The notes beneath the pieces were generated by a model. That model searched no databases. It was not told the origin of the DNA and saw only the letters and a list, made by a program, of their open reading frames with translations. The translations under genes were made by a program, and so were the position numbers. DNA of 64,000 nucleotides from assembly GCF_002865585.1 (NCBI RefSeq), contig NZ_CP025581.1:1922001-1986000 (forward strand), read 5' to 3'. The stretch is from Nocardioides houyundeii (GTDB lineage: Bacteria; Actinomycetota; Actinomycetes; Propionibacteriales; Nocardioidaceae). Positions 1 to 9,859 of this stretch are shown piece after piece (the first letter of the stretch is position 1; every line of letters starts with the position of its first letter).

Positions 1-728
1 CGATCGAGAACATCCGCGACATCCGGCTCGCCACCAAGGCGCTCGTCGGGCTGCCCCAGCACTGGCTCCAGCCGGAGGTGGTCGAAGGGGTCCAGCGCGT
101 CGCCCAGCTGGCGCGCTCACGAGGGGTCTCGCTGGCCATCCACACCCACGCGAACCACGCCAACTCGATCACTCCCCTGGTCGCCGAGGCCAGCCGGGCC
201 ATGCTGGACGCCGGGGTCCGCGACGTGCGCAACCAGGGCGTCCTGCTCAACGGGGTGAACGCCGATCCGCACACGCTGCTCGACCTGTGCTTCGCACTGC
301 TCGACGGGGCGCAGGTCATGCCCTACTACTTCTACATGTGCGACATGATCCCGTTCTCGGAGCACTGGCGGGTCTCGGTCGCCGATGCCCAGCGGCTCCA
401 GCACCACATCATGGGCTACCTCCCCGGCTTCGCCACTCCGCGCATCGTGTGCGACGTACCGTTCGTCGGCAAGCGGTGGGTGCACCAGCTGGCCGACTAC
501 GACCACGAGCGCGGCATCTCCTACTGGACGAAGAACTACCGGACCTCCATCGAGGCGGCCGACCCCGAGGCGCTGACCCGCACCTACGAGTACTACGACC
601 CGATCCACACCCTGCCCCCGGAGGGTCAGGCCTGGTGGGCCCAGCACGGTCGGCTCGAGGAGACGCAGCTGAAGGCCGCCGAGGTCGCCGAGGCGTCGCG
701 GCGGTTGGCGATGCTCCAGGCGCGCTGA
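1..728 (+). CDS. kamA: Lysine 2,3-aminomutase family protein (KamA-like), 3' part only
   Basis: This is the C-terminal part of a KamA-family radical-SAM protein; the 5' end lies outside the window and the frame is open from base 3. The visible ~240 residues contain family landmarks: a THANH segment followed by an arginine-rich helix, the NQGVLLNGVN segment that contacts PLP and lysine, and MPYYFYMCDM, as in the dimer and substrate region of lysine 2,3-aminomutases. The radical-SAM CxxxCxxC motif would be upstream and cannot be checked, so glutamate 2,3-aminomutase or an orphan EF-P-lysine (EpmB-type) role is possible. Its stop lies five bases before an inverted repeat, and the lrp gene converges on it from the other side of the intervening unit. 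Confidence 0.85.
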   Translation, partial: IENIRDIRLATKALVGLPQHWLQPEVVEGVQRVAQLARSRGVSLAIHTHANHANSITPLVAEASRAMLDAGVRDVRNQGVLLNGVNADPHTLLDLCFALLDGAQVMPYYFYMCDMIPFSEHWRVSVADAQRLQHHIMGYLPGFATPRIVCDVPFVGKRWVHQLADYDHERGISYWTKNYRTSIEAADPEALTRTYEYYDPIHTLPPEGQAWWAQHGRLEETQLKAAEVAEASRRLAMLQAR

Positions 729-733
729 GGGTC

Positions 734-803
734 GCAGGGATCCCCGCCTGGCCGGGGATCCCCTCGGTTCGGGGGGCGTGCATGCCCCCGAACCCGTAGG
801 AAG
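734..803. repeat. Left copy of a ~70-bp inverted repeat flanking the AbiEi/DUF559 gene
   Basis: It aligns without gaps to the reverse complement of 1871-1940; by hand about 55 of 70 positions match. Each copy contains two palindromic cores: a GGGATCCCC-type hairpin (here a perfect stem, 739-760) and a GGGG..TGCATGCCCC palindrome around 771-789. The kamA stop lies immediately before it. It may also act as a terminator, although there is no T run. Confidence 0.75.
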
Positions 804-816
804 CCACACCAGCTTT

Positions 817-853
817 TCTCCACAGCCCCAGGTGGGCCGGCCCATCTCCACAG
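817..853 (+). repeat. Two direct copies of TCTCCACAG upstream of the AbiEi/DUF559 gene
   Basis: TCTCCACAG occurs at 817-825 and again at 845-853, on the same strand and 28 bases apart, between the left inverted repeat and the gene. It could be an operator for the gene or part of a conserved flank of the unit; nothing else in the sequence decides between these. Confidence 0.35.
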
Positions 854-892
854 GACGGGTGCTGCCGGCGTACCCGAGGACGGGTCTCCCTG

Positions 893-898
893 CAGGCT
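893..898 (+). promoter_or_regulatory. Putative -10 element (CAGGCT), leaderless start of the AbiEi/DUF559 gene
   Basis: CAGGCT lies six bases before the ATG at 905, the same geometry as many genes in this window. No Shine-Dalgarno is visible, so a leaderless transcript is likely. Confidence 0.45.
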
Positions 899-904
899 CG
901 GACC

Positions 905-1858
905 ATGACAGCACCGGAGCTGGTCGACCTCGAGAACCTCGTCTTCCTCCGACGAGACGTCCTCGACCAGGGGTACGACGACCGCCACATCGTGCGCATG
1001 GTCCGGTGCGGGGCCTGGCACCGGATCCGGCGCGGCGCGTACGCCGACGGGGAGGCGTGGCGGTCCCTGTCGGAGACCGATCGCTACCGGCTGCGATGTC
1101 GCGCCGTGCTGCGCACCGCGCATCCGAGCTCGTCGCTGAGCCATGTGTCGGCCGCGATCGAATGGGGTGTGCCGGTCTGGGGCGTGCCGCTCGACGAGGT
1201 CCATCTGAGTCGGGCGGACGGCAAGGGTGGGCGCAGAGAGGCGGGGGTGGTCCACCATCGTGCTCCAACGCCGGCGGAGCACCTGTGCGATCTACGTGAC
1301 GTGCGCGTTACCTCGCCCACGCGGTGCGCGGTCGAGATGACCTCGATGACCGGCGTCGAGTCGGCGCTGGTGAGCGTGAACGGTCTGCTGCACCTGGGCC
1401 TGACGACTCCCGCGGATGTGGCGGAACTGGCCCACGACCTGCGGTTCTGGCCGAGCAGCATCGGCGCCAACCTGGTGGTGCGCCTGGCCGACCCACGCCT
1501 GGAGTCACCGGGCGAGACGCGTACGGCGTACTTCATGTGGGCGAACCACCTGCCCAAACCCATCCCCCAGTTCCAGATCCATGACGAGCACGGGCGTCCC
1601 TTCGCCCGGGTGGACTTCGCGTTGCCCGAGCACGGCGTGTTCATCGAGTTCGACGGTGCCGCGAAGTACCAAGAGCACCGACGTCCGGGTGAGACGTTGG
1701 AGGACTACGTCCTGCGTGAGAAGCGGCGTGAGGAGCGGATCTGTCAGCTCACCGGTTGGGTGTGCCTGCGCATCACCTGGTCGGACCTCAATCGCCCACG
1801 TGAGCTCGCGCTGCGGATTCGGCGCGTCTTGGAGTCCAGGATCCGGGCCGATCAGTGA
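905..1858 (+). CDS. AbiEi-like winged-helix / DUF559-type putative endonuclease fold protein
   Basis: A 317-residue protein. The N-terminal ~60 residues (LVDLENLVFLRRDVLDQGYD, then an RxGAWHRIRRGAYA segment) resemble the winged helix of type IV antitoxin AbiEi proteins. The C-terminal ~110 residues resemble DUF559/Vsr-like PD-(D/E)XK folds: an acidic GETRT helix near residue 204, an RVDFALPE strand, then IEFDGAAKY with the E-x-D...K pattern, and a final WVCLRITW strand. Catalysis is inferred from the fold only. No toxin partner lies beside it. It sits alone between two ~70-bp inverted repeats that separate kamA from lrp, so the whole unit may have been inserted. Function unknown; a DNA nuclease or a regulator derived from one is the best guess. 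Confidence 0.65.
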   Translation: MTAPELVDLENLVFLRRDVLDQGYDDRHIVRMVRCGAWHRIRRGAYADGEAWRSLSETDRYRLRCRAVLRTAHPSSSLSHVSAAIEWGVPVWGVPLDEVHLSRADGKGGRREAGVVHHRAPTPAEHLCDLRDVRVTSPTRCAVEMTSMTGVESALVSVNGLLHLGLTTPADVAELAHDLRFWPSSIGANLVVRLADPRLESPGETRTAYFMWANHLPKPIPQFQIHDEHGRPFARVDFALPEHGVFIEFDGAAKYQEHRRPGETLEDYVLREKRREERICQLTGWVCLRITWSDLNRPRELALRIRRVLESRIRADQ

Positions 1859-1870
1859 GGTTGGTGGCCT

Positions 1871-1940
1871 CTTCCTGCGGTTAGGGGGGAATGCATGCCC
1901 CTCGAAGCGCAGGGATCCCCGCTCAGCCGGGGTTTCCTGC
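1871..1940. repeat. Right copy of the ~70-bp inverted repeat
   Basis: It is the inverted partner of 734-803. It contains GGGGGGAATGCATGCCCC and the hairpin GCAGGGATCCCCG..CGGGGTTTCCTGC (two mismatches). It overlaps the last codons and the stop (1923-1925) of the minus-strand lrp gene, so it is partly coding. Confidence 0.75.
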
Positions 1941-2395
1941 ACTCTCCGCCACCGGGCGGCTCTCGAACGGCGTGGAGAGCACGATCGTGGTCCGCGTCGA
2001 GACGTTCCCCGCGTGCCGGATCCGGGCCAGCAGGTTCTCGAGGTCGGCGGGGGTCGCGACCCGGACCTTGAGGATGTAGGACTCCTCCCCGCCACCGACC
2101 AGCAGGACTCGATCTCGGTGATCTGCTCCAGGCGCTGGGGATAGTCGTCGGGCTGCGCGGGGTCGAAGGGACGGATGGAGACGAAGGCGGTGAGGGGCAA
2201 CCCCGTCTGCACGTGGTCGATGGTCGCGCCGTAGCCCTTGATCAGGCCCCGGGACTCCAGGCGCTTGACGCGCTGATGCACCGCGGAGGTGGACAGTCCA
2301 GTCGCTCGGCCCAGGTCGGTGTAGGACATCCGACCGTCGGCGGCCAGCAGGCCGAGGATCTTGCGGTCGGTCGCTTCTACCTCAGGAGTACTCAC
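1923..2395 (-). CDS. Lrp/AsnC family transcriptional regulator (one frameshift in this sequence)
   Basis: The start is GTG at 2395 (VSTPEVEATDRKIL). The N-terminal winged HTH reads MSYTDLGRATGLSTSAVHQR, with recognition helix VKRLESRGLIKGY. The RAM ligand domain follows (TAFVSIRPFDP) and ends as TTIVLSTPFE. The frame breaks after SCWSVAG; adding one base to the C run at 2087-2090 gives GEESYILKVRV, the family's usual continuation, and a 157-residue protein of normal Lrp length. The final codons and stop lie inside the right inverted repeat. Lrp proteins sense amino acids; position suggests it could control kamA or the divergent urt-ure operon, but this is inference. Confidence 0.8.
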
Positions 2396-2539
2396 GCCGC
2401 GAACCCTAGAGGAACCGGCGCCGGCCTGCGGGCGTGCTCGAAGAGTGGCCGCGGCAAACGCCAGGCGCGGTACCGCAGGTTGCTCCCAGGCCCGTCCCGT
2501 GTCCAGATCGAGGTTGTTGTCGTCGCAACGAAACATGCT

Positions 2540-2555
2540 GTTACCACTCGGTGAC
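2540..2555. promoter_or_regulatory. Possible GlnR-type nitrogen box in the lrp-urtA intergenic region
   Basis: On the minus strand the site reads GTCAC-n6-GTAAC, against the GlnR consensus gTnAC-n6-GaAAC: a perfect first half and 4 of 5 in the second. It lies about 125 bases before urtA, in the 284-base gap between the divergent lrp and urtA genes. Urea uptake and urease genes are classic nitrogen-regulated targets. I see nothing else clear in this gap beyond a loose GTTG...CAAC inverted repeat at about 2513-2529. Confidence 0.3.
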
Positions 2556-2679
2556 ATCTGAGGTGGCTGGCGGAAACACGCGCTCAACAGACTCAGCGCG
2601 TTCCCCGGGACACAGTGTCGTGACCCCCGGCCCAGGCGCCTGCCCCCAGCGGCGGCGCAGCACAGAGAGGGTCACCACC

Positions 2680-3924
2680 TTGAACCCCAGAACCCCACGC
2701 CTGATCGGCGGCATGCTCAGTGCCGTCGTCCTCTCCAGCGCCCTCGCCGGGTGCGGCGCCAAGGCCGGAGAGACCTCCGAGGCCGCCGAGTCGTGCGTCA
2801 AGACTGACGGCGACAGCATCAAGGTCGGCTTCCTCAACTCCCTGTCCGGCACGATGGCGATCAGCGAGACCACGGTCTTCAAGTCGCTCTCGATGGCCGC
2901 CGAGGAGATCAACGCAGACGGTGGCGTCCTGGGCAAGCAGCTCGAGATCGTCAGCGAGGACGGCCAGTCCGAGCCCACGGTGTTCGCCGAGAAGGCCACC
3001 AAGCTGATCGACCAGGACTGCGTCGCGGCCGTCTTCGGTGGCTGGACCTCCAGCTCGCGCAAGGCGATGCTCCCGGTCTTCGAGGGCAAGAACTCCCTGC
3101 TCTTCTACCCCGTGCAGTACGAGGGTCTCGAGGCCTCGCGCAACATCTTCTACACCGGTGCCACCACCAACCAGCAGATCATCCCGGGCCTGGACTACCT
3201 CAAGGACGAGAAGGGCATCAAGTCGATCTTCCTGGTGGGCTCGGACTACGTCTTCCCCCGCACCGCCAACGCGATCATCCAGGCGTACGCCGCCGAGCAC
3301 GGCATCGAGGTCCTCGGCGAGGAGTACCAGCCGCTGGGCTCCACCAACTTCGGCACCGTGGTCGACAAGGTGAAGAAGGCCGGCGCCGACGCCGTCTTCA
3401 ACACCCTCAACGGCGACTCCAACGTGGCCTTCTTCAAGGAGTACAAGGGCAAGGGCCTCACGGCCGAGTCCATGCCGGTGGTCTCGGTCTCCATCGCCGA
3501 GGAGGAGGTGCCGGGCGTCGGGGTCGACAACCTCGTGGGGCAGTACACCGCGTGGAACTACTACCAGACCATCGAGACGCCGACGAACGAGGCGTTCGTG
3601 TCGGCCTTCAAGGAGGCGAACGGCGCCAAGTCCGTCACCTCGGACCCGATGGAGGCGGCCTACACCTCGCTCTACCTGTGGAAGGGCATGGTCGAGAAGG
3701 CCGAGTCCTTCGCCACCGACGACGTCATCGACGCCGCCGAGGGGGTCACCTTCGACGCCCCGGAAGGCTCGGTCACGGTGAACGGCGAGAACCACCACAT
3801 CGCCAAGACCGCCCTGATCGGGGAGATCCGTCCCGACGGCCTGATCGAGACCGTGTGGTCCTCCGACGAGCCGATCGAGCCCGACCCCTTCCTGGAGACC
3901 TACCCGTGGTGGGAAGGCGAGTGA
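2680..3924 (+). CDS. urtA: Urea ABC transporter substrate-binding lipoprotein UrtA
   Basis: The periplasm-side receptor of the UrtABCDE urea importer. A TTG start at 2680 preceded by AGAGAGG gives a lipoprotein signal: basic LNPRTPR, a hydrophobic stretch, and lipobox LAGC with lipidated Cys25. The mature part is a type I periplasmic-binding fold ([17 protein letters not shown] near residue 47; [17 protein letters not shown] in the ligand cleft), as in the amide/urea-binding branch. 414 residues, usual for the family. It begins the urt-ure operon; three strong hairpins separate it from urtB, which could keep UrtA levels above those of the membrane parts. The longer in-frame reading upstream lacks a signal sequence and was rejected. 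Confidence 0.93.
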   Translation: MNPRTPRLIGGMLSAVVLSSALAGCGAKAGETSEAAESCVKTDGDSIKVGFLNSLSGTMAISETTVFKSLSMAAEEINADGGVLGKQLEIVSEDGQSEPTVFAEKATKLIDQDCVAAVFGGWTSSSRKAMLPVFEGKNSLLFYPVQYEGLEASRNIFYTGATTNQQIIPGLDYLKDEKGIKSIFLVGSDYVFPRTANAIIQAYAAEHGIEVLGEEYQPLGSTNFGTVVDKVKKAGADAVFNTLNGDSNVAFFKEYKGKGLTAESMPVVSVSIAEEEVPGVGVDNLVGQYTAWNYYQTIETPTNEAFVSAFKEANGAKSVTSDPMEAAYTSLYLWKGMVEKAESFATDDVIDAAEGVTFDAPEGSVTVNGENHHIAKTALIGEIRPDGLIETVWSSDEPIEPDPFLETYPWWEGE

Positions 3925-3932
3925 CCCCGGCG

Positions 3933-4034
3933 CAGGACCGCAGCAGGTCCTGACCAGATCCAGCCGGGTCGCGGACGAGATGGGGGTCTGCGTCCGCGAC
4001 CCGGCTCCCTCGCCCGACGGCAGTGCCGTCGGGC
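3933..4034 (+). promoter_or_regulatory. Three consecutive stable hairpins between urtA and urtB
   Basis: Arms: CAGGACC (3933-3939) with GGTCCTG (3946-3952); AGCCGGGTCGCGGAC (3962-3976) with its exact 15-base complement (3992-4006); GCCCGACGGC (4012-4021) with GCCGTCGGGC (4025-4034) around a 3-base loop. There is no T run, so they are not classic intrinsic terminators. Likely roles are protection of the urtA transcript's 3' end or partial attenuation before urtB. The urtB Shine-Dalgarno follows at about 4044. Confidence 0.6.
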
Positions 4035-4060
4035 CCTATCCCCAGAAGGGGCGTGGCACC

Positions 4061-4945
4061 GTGGACGTGTTCCTGTCCCAGGTCTTCACCGGCCTCTCGG
4101 CCGGCGGGGTCCTCCTGCTCATCGCCATCGGCCTCACCCTGACCTTCGGTCAGATGGGCGTCATCAACATGGCGCACGGCGAGTTCATCATGGCCGGCGC
4201 CTACACCGCCTACGTCATCAACTCGGTGCTGGGCAACGCCGAGCTGGGACTGCTCGTCGCGCTGCCGGTGGGCTTCGTGGTCGGCGGCCTCCTCGGGGTG
4301 CTGCTCGAGGCGGGGGTGATCCGCTGGATGTACCACCGCCCGCTCGACACGCTGCTGGTCACCTACGGCGTGGGGCTGGTGCTCCAGCAGGTCGCCCGCG
4401 ACATCTTCGGCGCCCCCGCCAAGGAGGTGCCCTCGCCGTCGTGGCTCTCGGGCTCGGTGCCCGTGCTGGGCTACGACTTCCCGCTCGCCCGGCTCTTCCT
4501 GCTGGTCCTCTCCCTGGTGTGCCTGCTGGGGGTGGTGGCGGTGCTGAAGTACACCGCGCTGGGACGCCAGGTGCGCGCCACGGTGAGCAACCGCGACCTG
4601 GCCGAGACCGTCGGCGTCTCCACCCGGCGTACCGACCGGATCACGTTCTTCCTGGGTTCCGGCCTGGCGGGCATCGCGGGCGTCGCGCTGACCCTGCTGG
4701 GCTCGACCGGACCCACCATCGGCTCCTCCTACATCGTCGAGGCATTCCTGGTCGTGGTGGTCGGCGGCATCGGCCAGCTCAAGGGCACCGTGATCGCGGC
4801 GTTCGCCATCGGCCTGACCCAGTCCTTCCTGGAGTACGCGACCAGCGGCAGCATCGCCAAGGTGCTGGTCTTCCTGGCCATCGTGGTCTTCCTCCAGGCC
4901 CGCCCCCAGGGCATCTTCGCGGTGCGGACCAGGAGCCTGGCATGA
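4061..4945 (+). CDS. urtB: Urea ABC transporter permease UrtB
   Basis: One of two inner-membrane permeases of the branched-chain-type (HAAT) urea importer. GTG at 4061 preceded by AGAAGGGG gives VDVFLSQVFTGLSAGG and 294 residues with about eight hydrophobic segments. The LivH-type motifs are present: GLTLTFGQMGVINMAHGEFIM near residue 28 and the EAA-like loop with DLAETVGVSTRRTDR. The stop overlaps the urtC start (ATGA). A start at 3980 would run through the large hairpin and has no ribosome site, so it was rejected. Confidence 0.92.
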   Translation: MDVFLSQVFTGLSAGGVLLLIAIGLTLTFGQMGVINMAHGEFIMAGAYTAYVINSVLGNAELGLLVALPVGFVVGGLLGVLLEAGVIRWMYHRPLDTLLVTYGVGLVLQQVARDIFGAPAKEVPSPSWLSGSVPVLGYDFPLARLFLLVLSLVCLLGVVAVLKYTALGRQVRATVSNRDLAETVGVSTRRTDRITFFLGSGLAGIAGVALTLLGSTGPTIGSSYIVEAFLVVVVGGIGQLKGTVIAAFAIGLTQSFLEYATSGSIAKVLVFLAIVVFLQARPQGIFAVRTRSLA

Positions 4946-6062
4946 GCGTCCTCAGCACTCCCCGCCGCGCCCGTGTGCTGAGCCTGGCCGGATGGGTCGC
5001 GCTCGCCCTGGGCCTGCTGGTGCTGGCCCCGGCGATGCTCAGCGACTTCCGGCTCGGTCTGCTCGCCAAGTACTGCTGCTACGCGATCGCCGCCGTCGGC
5101 ATCGGCCTGGCCTGGGGCCGCGGCGGCATGCTGGTCCTGGGGCAGGGCCTCTACTTCGGGCTCGGTGCCTACGCGATGGCGATGCACCTCAAGCTCTCCG
5201 ACGCCGGCCCGGGCGAGGTGCCCGACTTCATGATGCTCTACGCCGGCGGCGAGATGCCGCTGTGGTGGGAGCCGTTCCGCAGCCCGGCGGCGACGCTGGC
5301 CGCGATCGTGCTGCTGCCGGCGCTCGTCGCGGCCGCGCTCGGCGTGGCCATCTTCAAGCGACGGGTCAAGGGCGCCTACTTCGCGATCCTGTCCCAGGCC
5401 CTGACCGCGGCCTTCGCCATCCTGCTCATCGGCCAGGTCAAGACCACGGGCGGCTTCAACGGGCTCAACAACTTCCAGAGCTTCTTCGGCTACTCCCTCT
5501 ACGACCCGGTCAACAAGCAGCTGGTCTACTACATCACCGCAGGGGTGCTGCTGGGCTCGATCGCCCTGATGGCGCTGCTGTACCGCAGCAGGTTCGGTGA
5601 GCTCCTGGTCGCCACCCGCGACGCCGAGGAGCGGGTCCGCTTCCTCGGCCACGACCCGGCCAACATCAAGCTCCTGGCGTACGTCGTGGCGGCAGTGCTG
5701 GCCAGCATCGGCGGGGCCCTGTTCGTCCCGGTCGTGGGCATCATCTCCCCCGACGACGTGGGCGTGGGCGCCTCCATCGCCATGGTGGCCGGTGTGGCGC
5801 TCGGTGGGCGGGCCTCGCTGATGGGCCCGGCCGTGGGCGCGCTGATCGTCGGGTATGCCGAGACCTCGCTCTCGGAGTCCTTCCCCGGGTCCTGGTCCTA
5901 CTTCCAGGGCGCCCTGTTCATCCTGGTCGTCCTCCTGCTCCCGGGGGTCTCGCCCAGCTCTCCGGCCTGCTGGGCCGACTGCGCCCGACCGCACGCCCGA
6001 CCGGCCGGCGAAGCACCAGGTCCAAGGAGCCCCAGCGCGAGAACGAGGAGGTGCCGGCATGA
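4942..6062 (+). CDS. urtC: Urea ABC transporter permease UrtC (one frameshift near the 3' end)
   Basis: The second permease of the urea importer, LivM-like, with many hydrophobic helices, GRGGMLVLGQGLYFGLGAYA near residue 55 and RDAEERVRFLGHDPANIK in the cytoplasmic loop. ATG overlaps the urtB stop. After LLLP the frame as given leaves the family; adding one G to the run at 5943-5947 yields PGGLAQLSGLLGRLRP and then a stop TGA at 6060-6062 that overlaps the urtD ATG, the expected operon spacing, and a 373-residue protein. Without the correction the frame reads out of phase through urtD and joins urtE, giving a false 'UrtC-UrtE fusion'. Confidence 0.88.
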
Positions 6063-6814
6063 GCGAACGGCGGCGCGACTACCTGGAGGTACGCGGGATC
6101 CGCGTCGAGTTCGACGGGTTCGTCGCGGTCGACGGGGTGGACCTGACCCTGCTCCAGGGACAGGTGCACTTCCTCATCGGCCCGAACGGTGCCGGCAAGA
6201 CCACGGTCGTCGACGCTCTCACCGGGCTGGTCAAGGCCTCGGGGCTGGCCTCCTACGACAACCACAACCTGCTGGACATGCCGTCGCACAAGATCGTCCG
6301 GCTCGGCATCGGGCGGACCTTCCAGACCGCCACCGTCTTCGAGGAGCTCACGGTGGTGCAGAACCTCGACATCGCGGGCGGGGTGCACCGCCGCGCCTGG
6401 TCGATGCTGCGACCGCGGCGAGGGGTGCCCGACTACGTGCACGCGGCGCTGGAGACGGTGGGCCTGACCGACCTCGCCGACCGGCCTGCGGGGGTGCTCT
6501 CCCACGGCCAGAAGCAGTGGCTGGAGATCGGCATGCTGCTGGTCCAGGACGCCAGGGTGATGCTGCTCGACGAGCCCGTGGCCGGGATGTCCGGGGAGGA
6601 GCGCACCCAGACCGGGGAGCTGCTGCACCGGATCGGCAAGGAGCGCACCATCGTGGTGATCGAGCACGACATGGACTTCGTCCGGGCCTACGCCGACGTG
6701 GTGACCGTGATGAGCGGCGGCACCGTGCTGGCGCACGGGAGCGTGGAGGAGATCCGTGCCAACCCCGAGGTGCAGCGCGTGTACCTCGGTCACACCGTGG
6801 AAGGGGCAGCCTGA
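6059..6814 (+). CDS. urtD: Urea ABC transporter ATP-binding protein UrtD
   Basis: Cytoplasmic ATPase of the urea importer, LivG-like. ATG at 6059 overlaps the corrected urtC stop and follows GAGGAGG. 251 residues: Walker A GPNGAGKTTVVDALTG near residue 42, a Q-loop region with RTFQTATVFEELTVVQNL, signature LSHGQKQWLEIGMLL, Walker B VMLLDEPVAGMS and a switch His in VIEHDMDFV. The signature's LSHGQ differs from canonical LSGGQ but is normal for this subfamily. The stop overlaps the urtE start (TGATG). Confidence 0.93.
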   Translation: MSERRRDYLEVRGIRVEFDGFVAVDGVDLTLLQGQVHFLIGPNGAGKTTVVDALTGLVKASGLASYDNHNLLDMPSHKIVRLGIGRTFQTATVFEELTVVQNLDIAGGVHRRAWSMLRPRRGVPDYVHAALETVGLTDLADRPAGVLSHGQKQWLEIGMLLVQDARVMLLDEPVAGMSGEERTQTGELLHRIGKERTIVVIEHDMDFVRAYADVVTVMSGGTVLAHGSVEEIRANPEVQRVYLGHTVEGAA

Positions 6815-7497
6815 TGCTCGAGATGCTGGACGTCGTCGGAGGCTACGGCCGCACCAGGATCCTGCACGGGGTCTCGCTGAGCATCCCCAGCGGCGGCGCC
6901 GCCTCGGTGATCGGCCACAACGGGGCCGGCAAGACCACCCTGCTGCGGGCCGCGGTCGGACTGCTGCCCCTGACCTCGGGGAAGGTGCTGCTCGACGGCG
7001 AGGACGTCACCAGGATGCGCCCCCACCAACGGGTGCGACGGGGCATCGGCTACGTGCCCCAGGGACAGCAGTCGTTCGGACAGATGACCACCCTGGAGAA
7101 CCTGCAGCTGGTCGCGGGCAAGGACCGCTCGGCGATCGAGGAGATGCTGGACCTGTTCCCGGCCCTGAAGACCCTGCTCCCCCGCCGGGCCGGTCTGCTC
7201 TCCGGTGGTCAGCGGCAGCAGCTCGCCATCGCCCGGACCCTGCTCACCAAGCCCAGGATGCTCATCCTGGACGAGCCCACCGAAGGCATCCAGCCCAACG
7301 TGGTGGCCGAGATCGAGCAGGTGATCACCGACCTGACCACGCGTGGTGACTTGTCGGTGCTGCTGGTCGAGCAGCACGTAGGCTTCGCGCTGCGAGCGAC
7401 CCAGGACTACCACGTCCTGGCCTCCGGCAGGATCACCGCCCAGGGGGGCACCGGTGTCGGCGCCGCCGACGAGGTCCGCTCGCTGATGGCCGTCTGA
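6814..7497 (+). CDS. urtE: Urea ABC transporter ATP-binding protein UrtE
   Basis: The second ATPase of the importer, LivF-like, 227 residues. Walker [17 protein letters not shown] near residue 35, [15 protein letters not shown] at the Q-loop, signature [16 protein letters not shown], Walker [17 protein letters not shown]-loop VEQHVGFAL. Its last helix ends 16 bases before ureA, so transport and urease genes form one transcription unit, which fits a urea scavenging role. Confidence 0.93.
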   Translation: MLEMLDVVGGYGRTRILHGVSLSIPSGGAASVIGHNGAGKTTLLRAAVGLLPLTSGKVLLDGEDVTRMRPHQRVRRGIGYVPQGQQSFGQMTTLENLQLVAGKDRSAIEEMLDLFPALKTLLPRRAGLLSGGQRQQLAIARTLLTKPRMLILDEPTEGIQPNVVAEIEQVITDLTTRGDLSVLLVEQHVGFALRATQDYHVLASGRITAQGGTGVGAADEVRSLMAV

Positions 7498-7513
7498 GAG
7501 CGAAGGACCCACC

Positions 7514-7816
7514 TTGCACCTGACACCTTCAGACACCGAGAAGCTGCTGCTCTCCGTGGCGGGCATGGTCGCCCGGGACCGCCTGGAGCGCGGGGTGCTG
7601 CTGAACCATCCCGAGGCGGTCGCCCTGCTGGCCACGTGGGTGATCGAGCGGGCCCGCGAGGGTGCCGGGGTCACCGACCTGATGAGCGCGGGCCGAGAGG
7701 TGCTGCGCCGCGACCAGGTGATGCCCGGGGTGGCCGAGATGCTGCACGACGTGCAGGTCGAGGCGACCTTCCCCGACGGCCGCAAGCTCGTCACCCTCCA
7801 CGACCCGATCAGCTAG
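7514..7816 (+). CDS. ureA: Urease subunit gamma UreA
   Basis: Structural gamma subunit of nickel urease, exactly 100 residues as usual. TTG start with AAGGA eight bases upstream. Landmarks are [20 protein letters not shown], the [21 protein letters not shown] helix and the C-terminal [15 protein letters not shown], which packs against UreB. It begins the urease half of the operon. Confidence 0.95.
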   Translation: MHLTPSDTEKLLLSVAGMVARDRLERGVLLNHPEAVALLATWVIERAREGAGVTDLMSAGREVLRRDQVMPGVAEMLHDVQVEATFPDGRKLVTLHDPIS

Positions 7817-7824
7817 GAGCCCTC

Positions 7825-8155
7825 GTGTCACTGTCCACCGAAGGTCCCGGGGCGGTCCGGGTCGCCCCCGGGACGCACCGTCTCAACGCAGACCGCGGCC
7901 CCGAGGAGCGGCTGCGGCTGGTCGTGGTCAACACCGGGGACCGCCCCGTCCAGATCGGGTCGCACCTGCACCTGCCGGACGCCAACGCGGCGCTGGAGTT
8001 CGACCGGGCGGCCGCGCACGGCTTCCGCCTCGACATCGCCTCGGGCACCTCCCGGCGCTTCGAGCCCGGCGCCTCCCGCGAGGTCGACCTGGTGGCGCTG
8101 CGCGGAGCCCGCGTGGTGCCCGGGATCCAGCGGGGCAAGGCGGCCGGTGGGCTCG

Positions 8156-8163
<8 letters not shown>
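7825..8163 (+). CDS. ureB: Urease subunit beta UreB
   Basis: Structural beta subunit of urease, 112 residues. GTG at 7825 follows AGGAGC by eight bases. Recognised by [26 protein letters not shown] and [24 protein letters not shown], the conserved jelly-roll core. Its 3' end overlaps the ureC start by eight bases, which implies translational coupling. A separate gene rather than the fused UreAB seen in some other bacteria. Confidence 0.95.
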
Positions 8164-9858
<1,695 letters not shown>

Positions 9859-9859
<1 letters not shown>

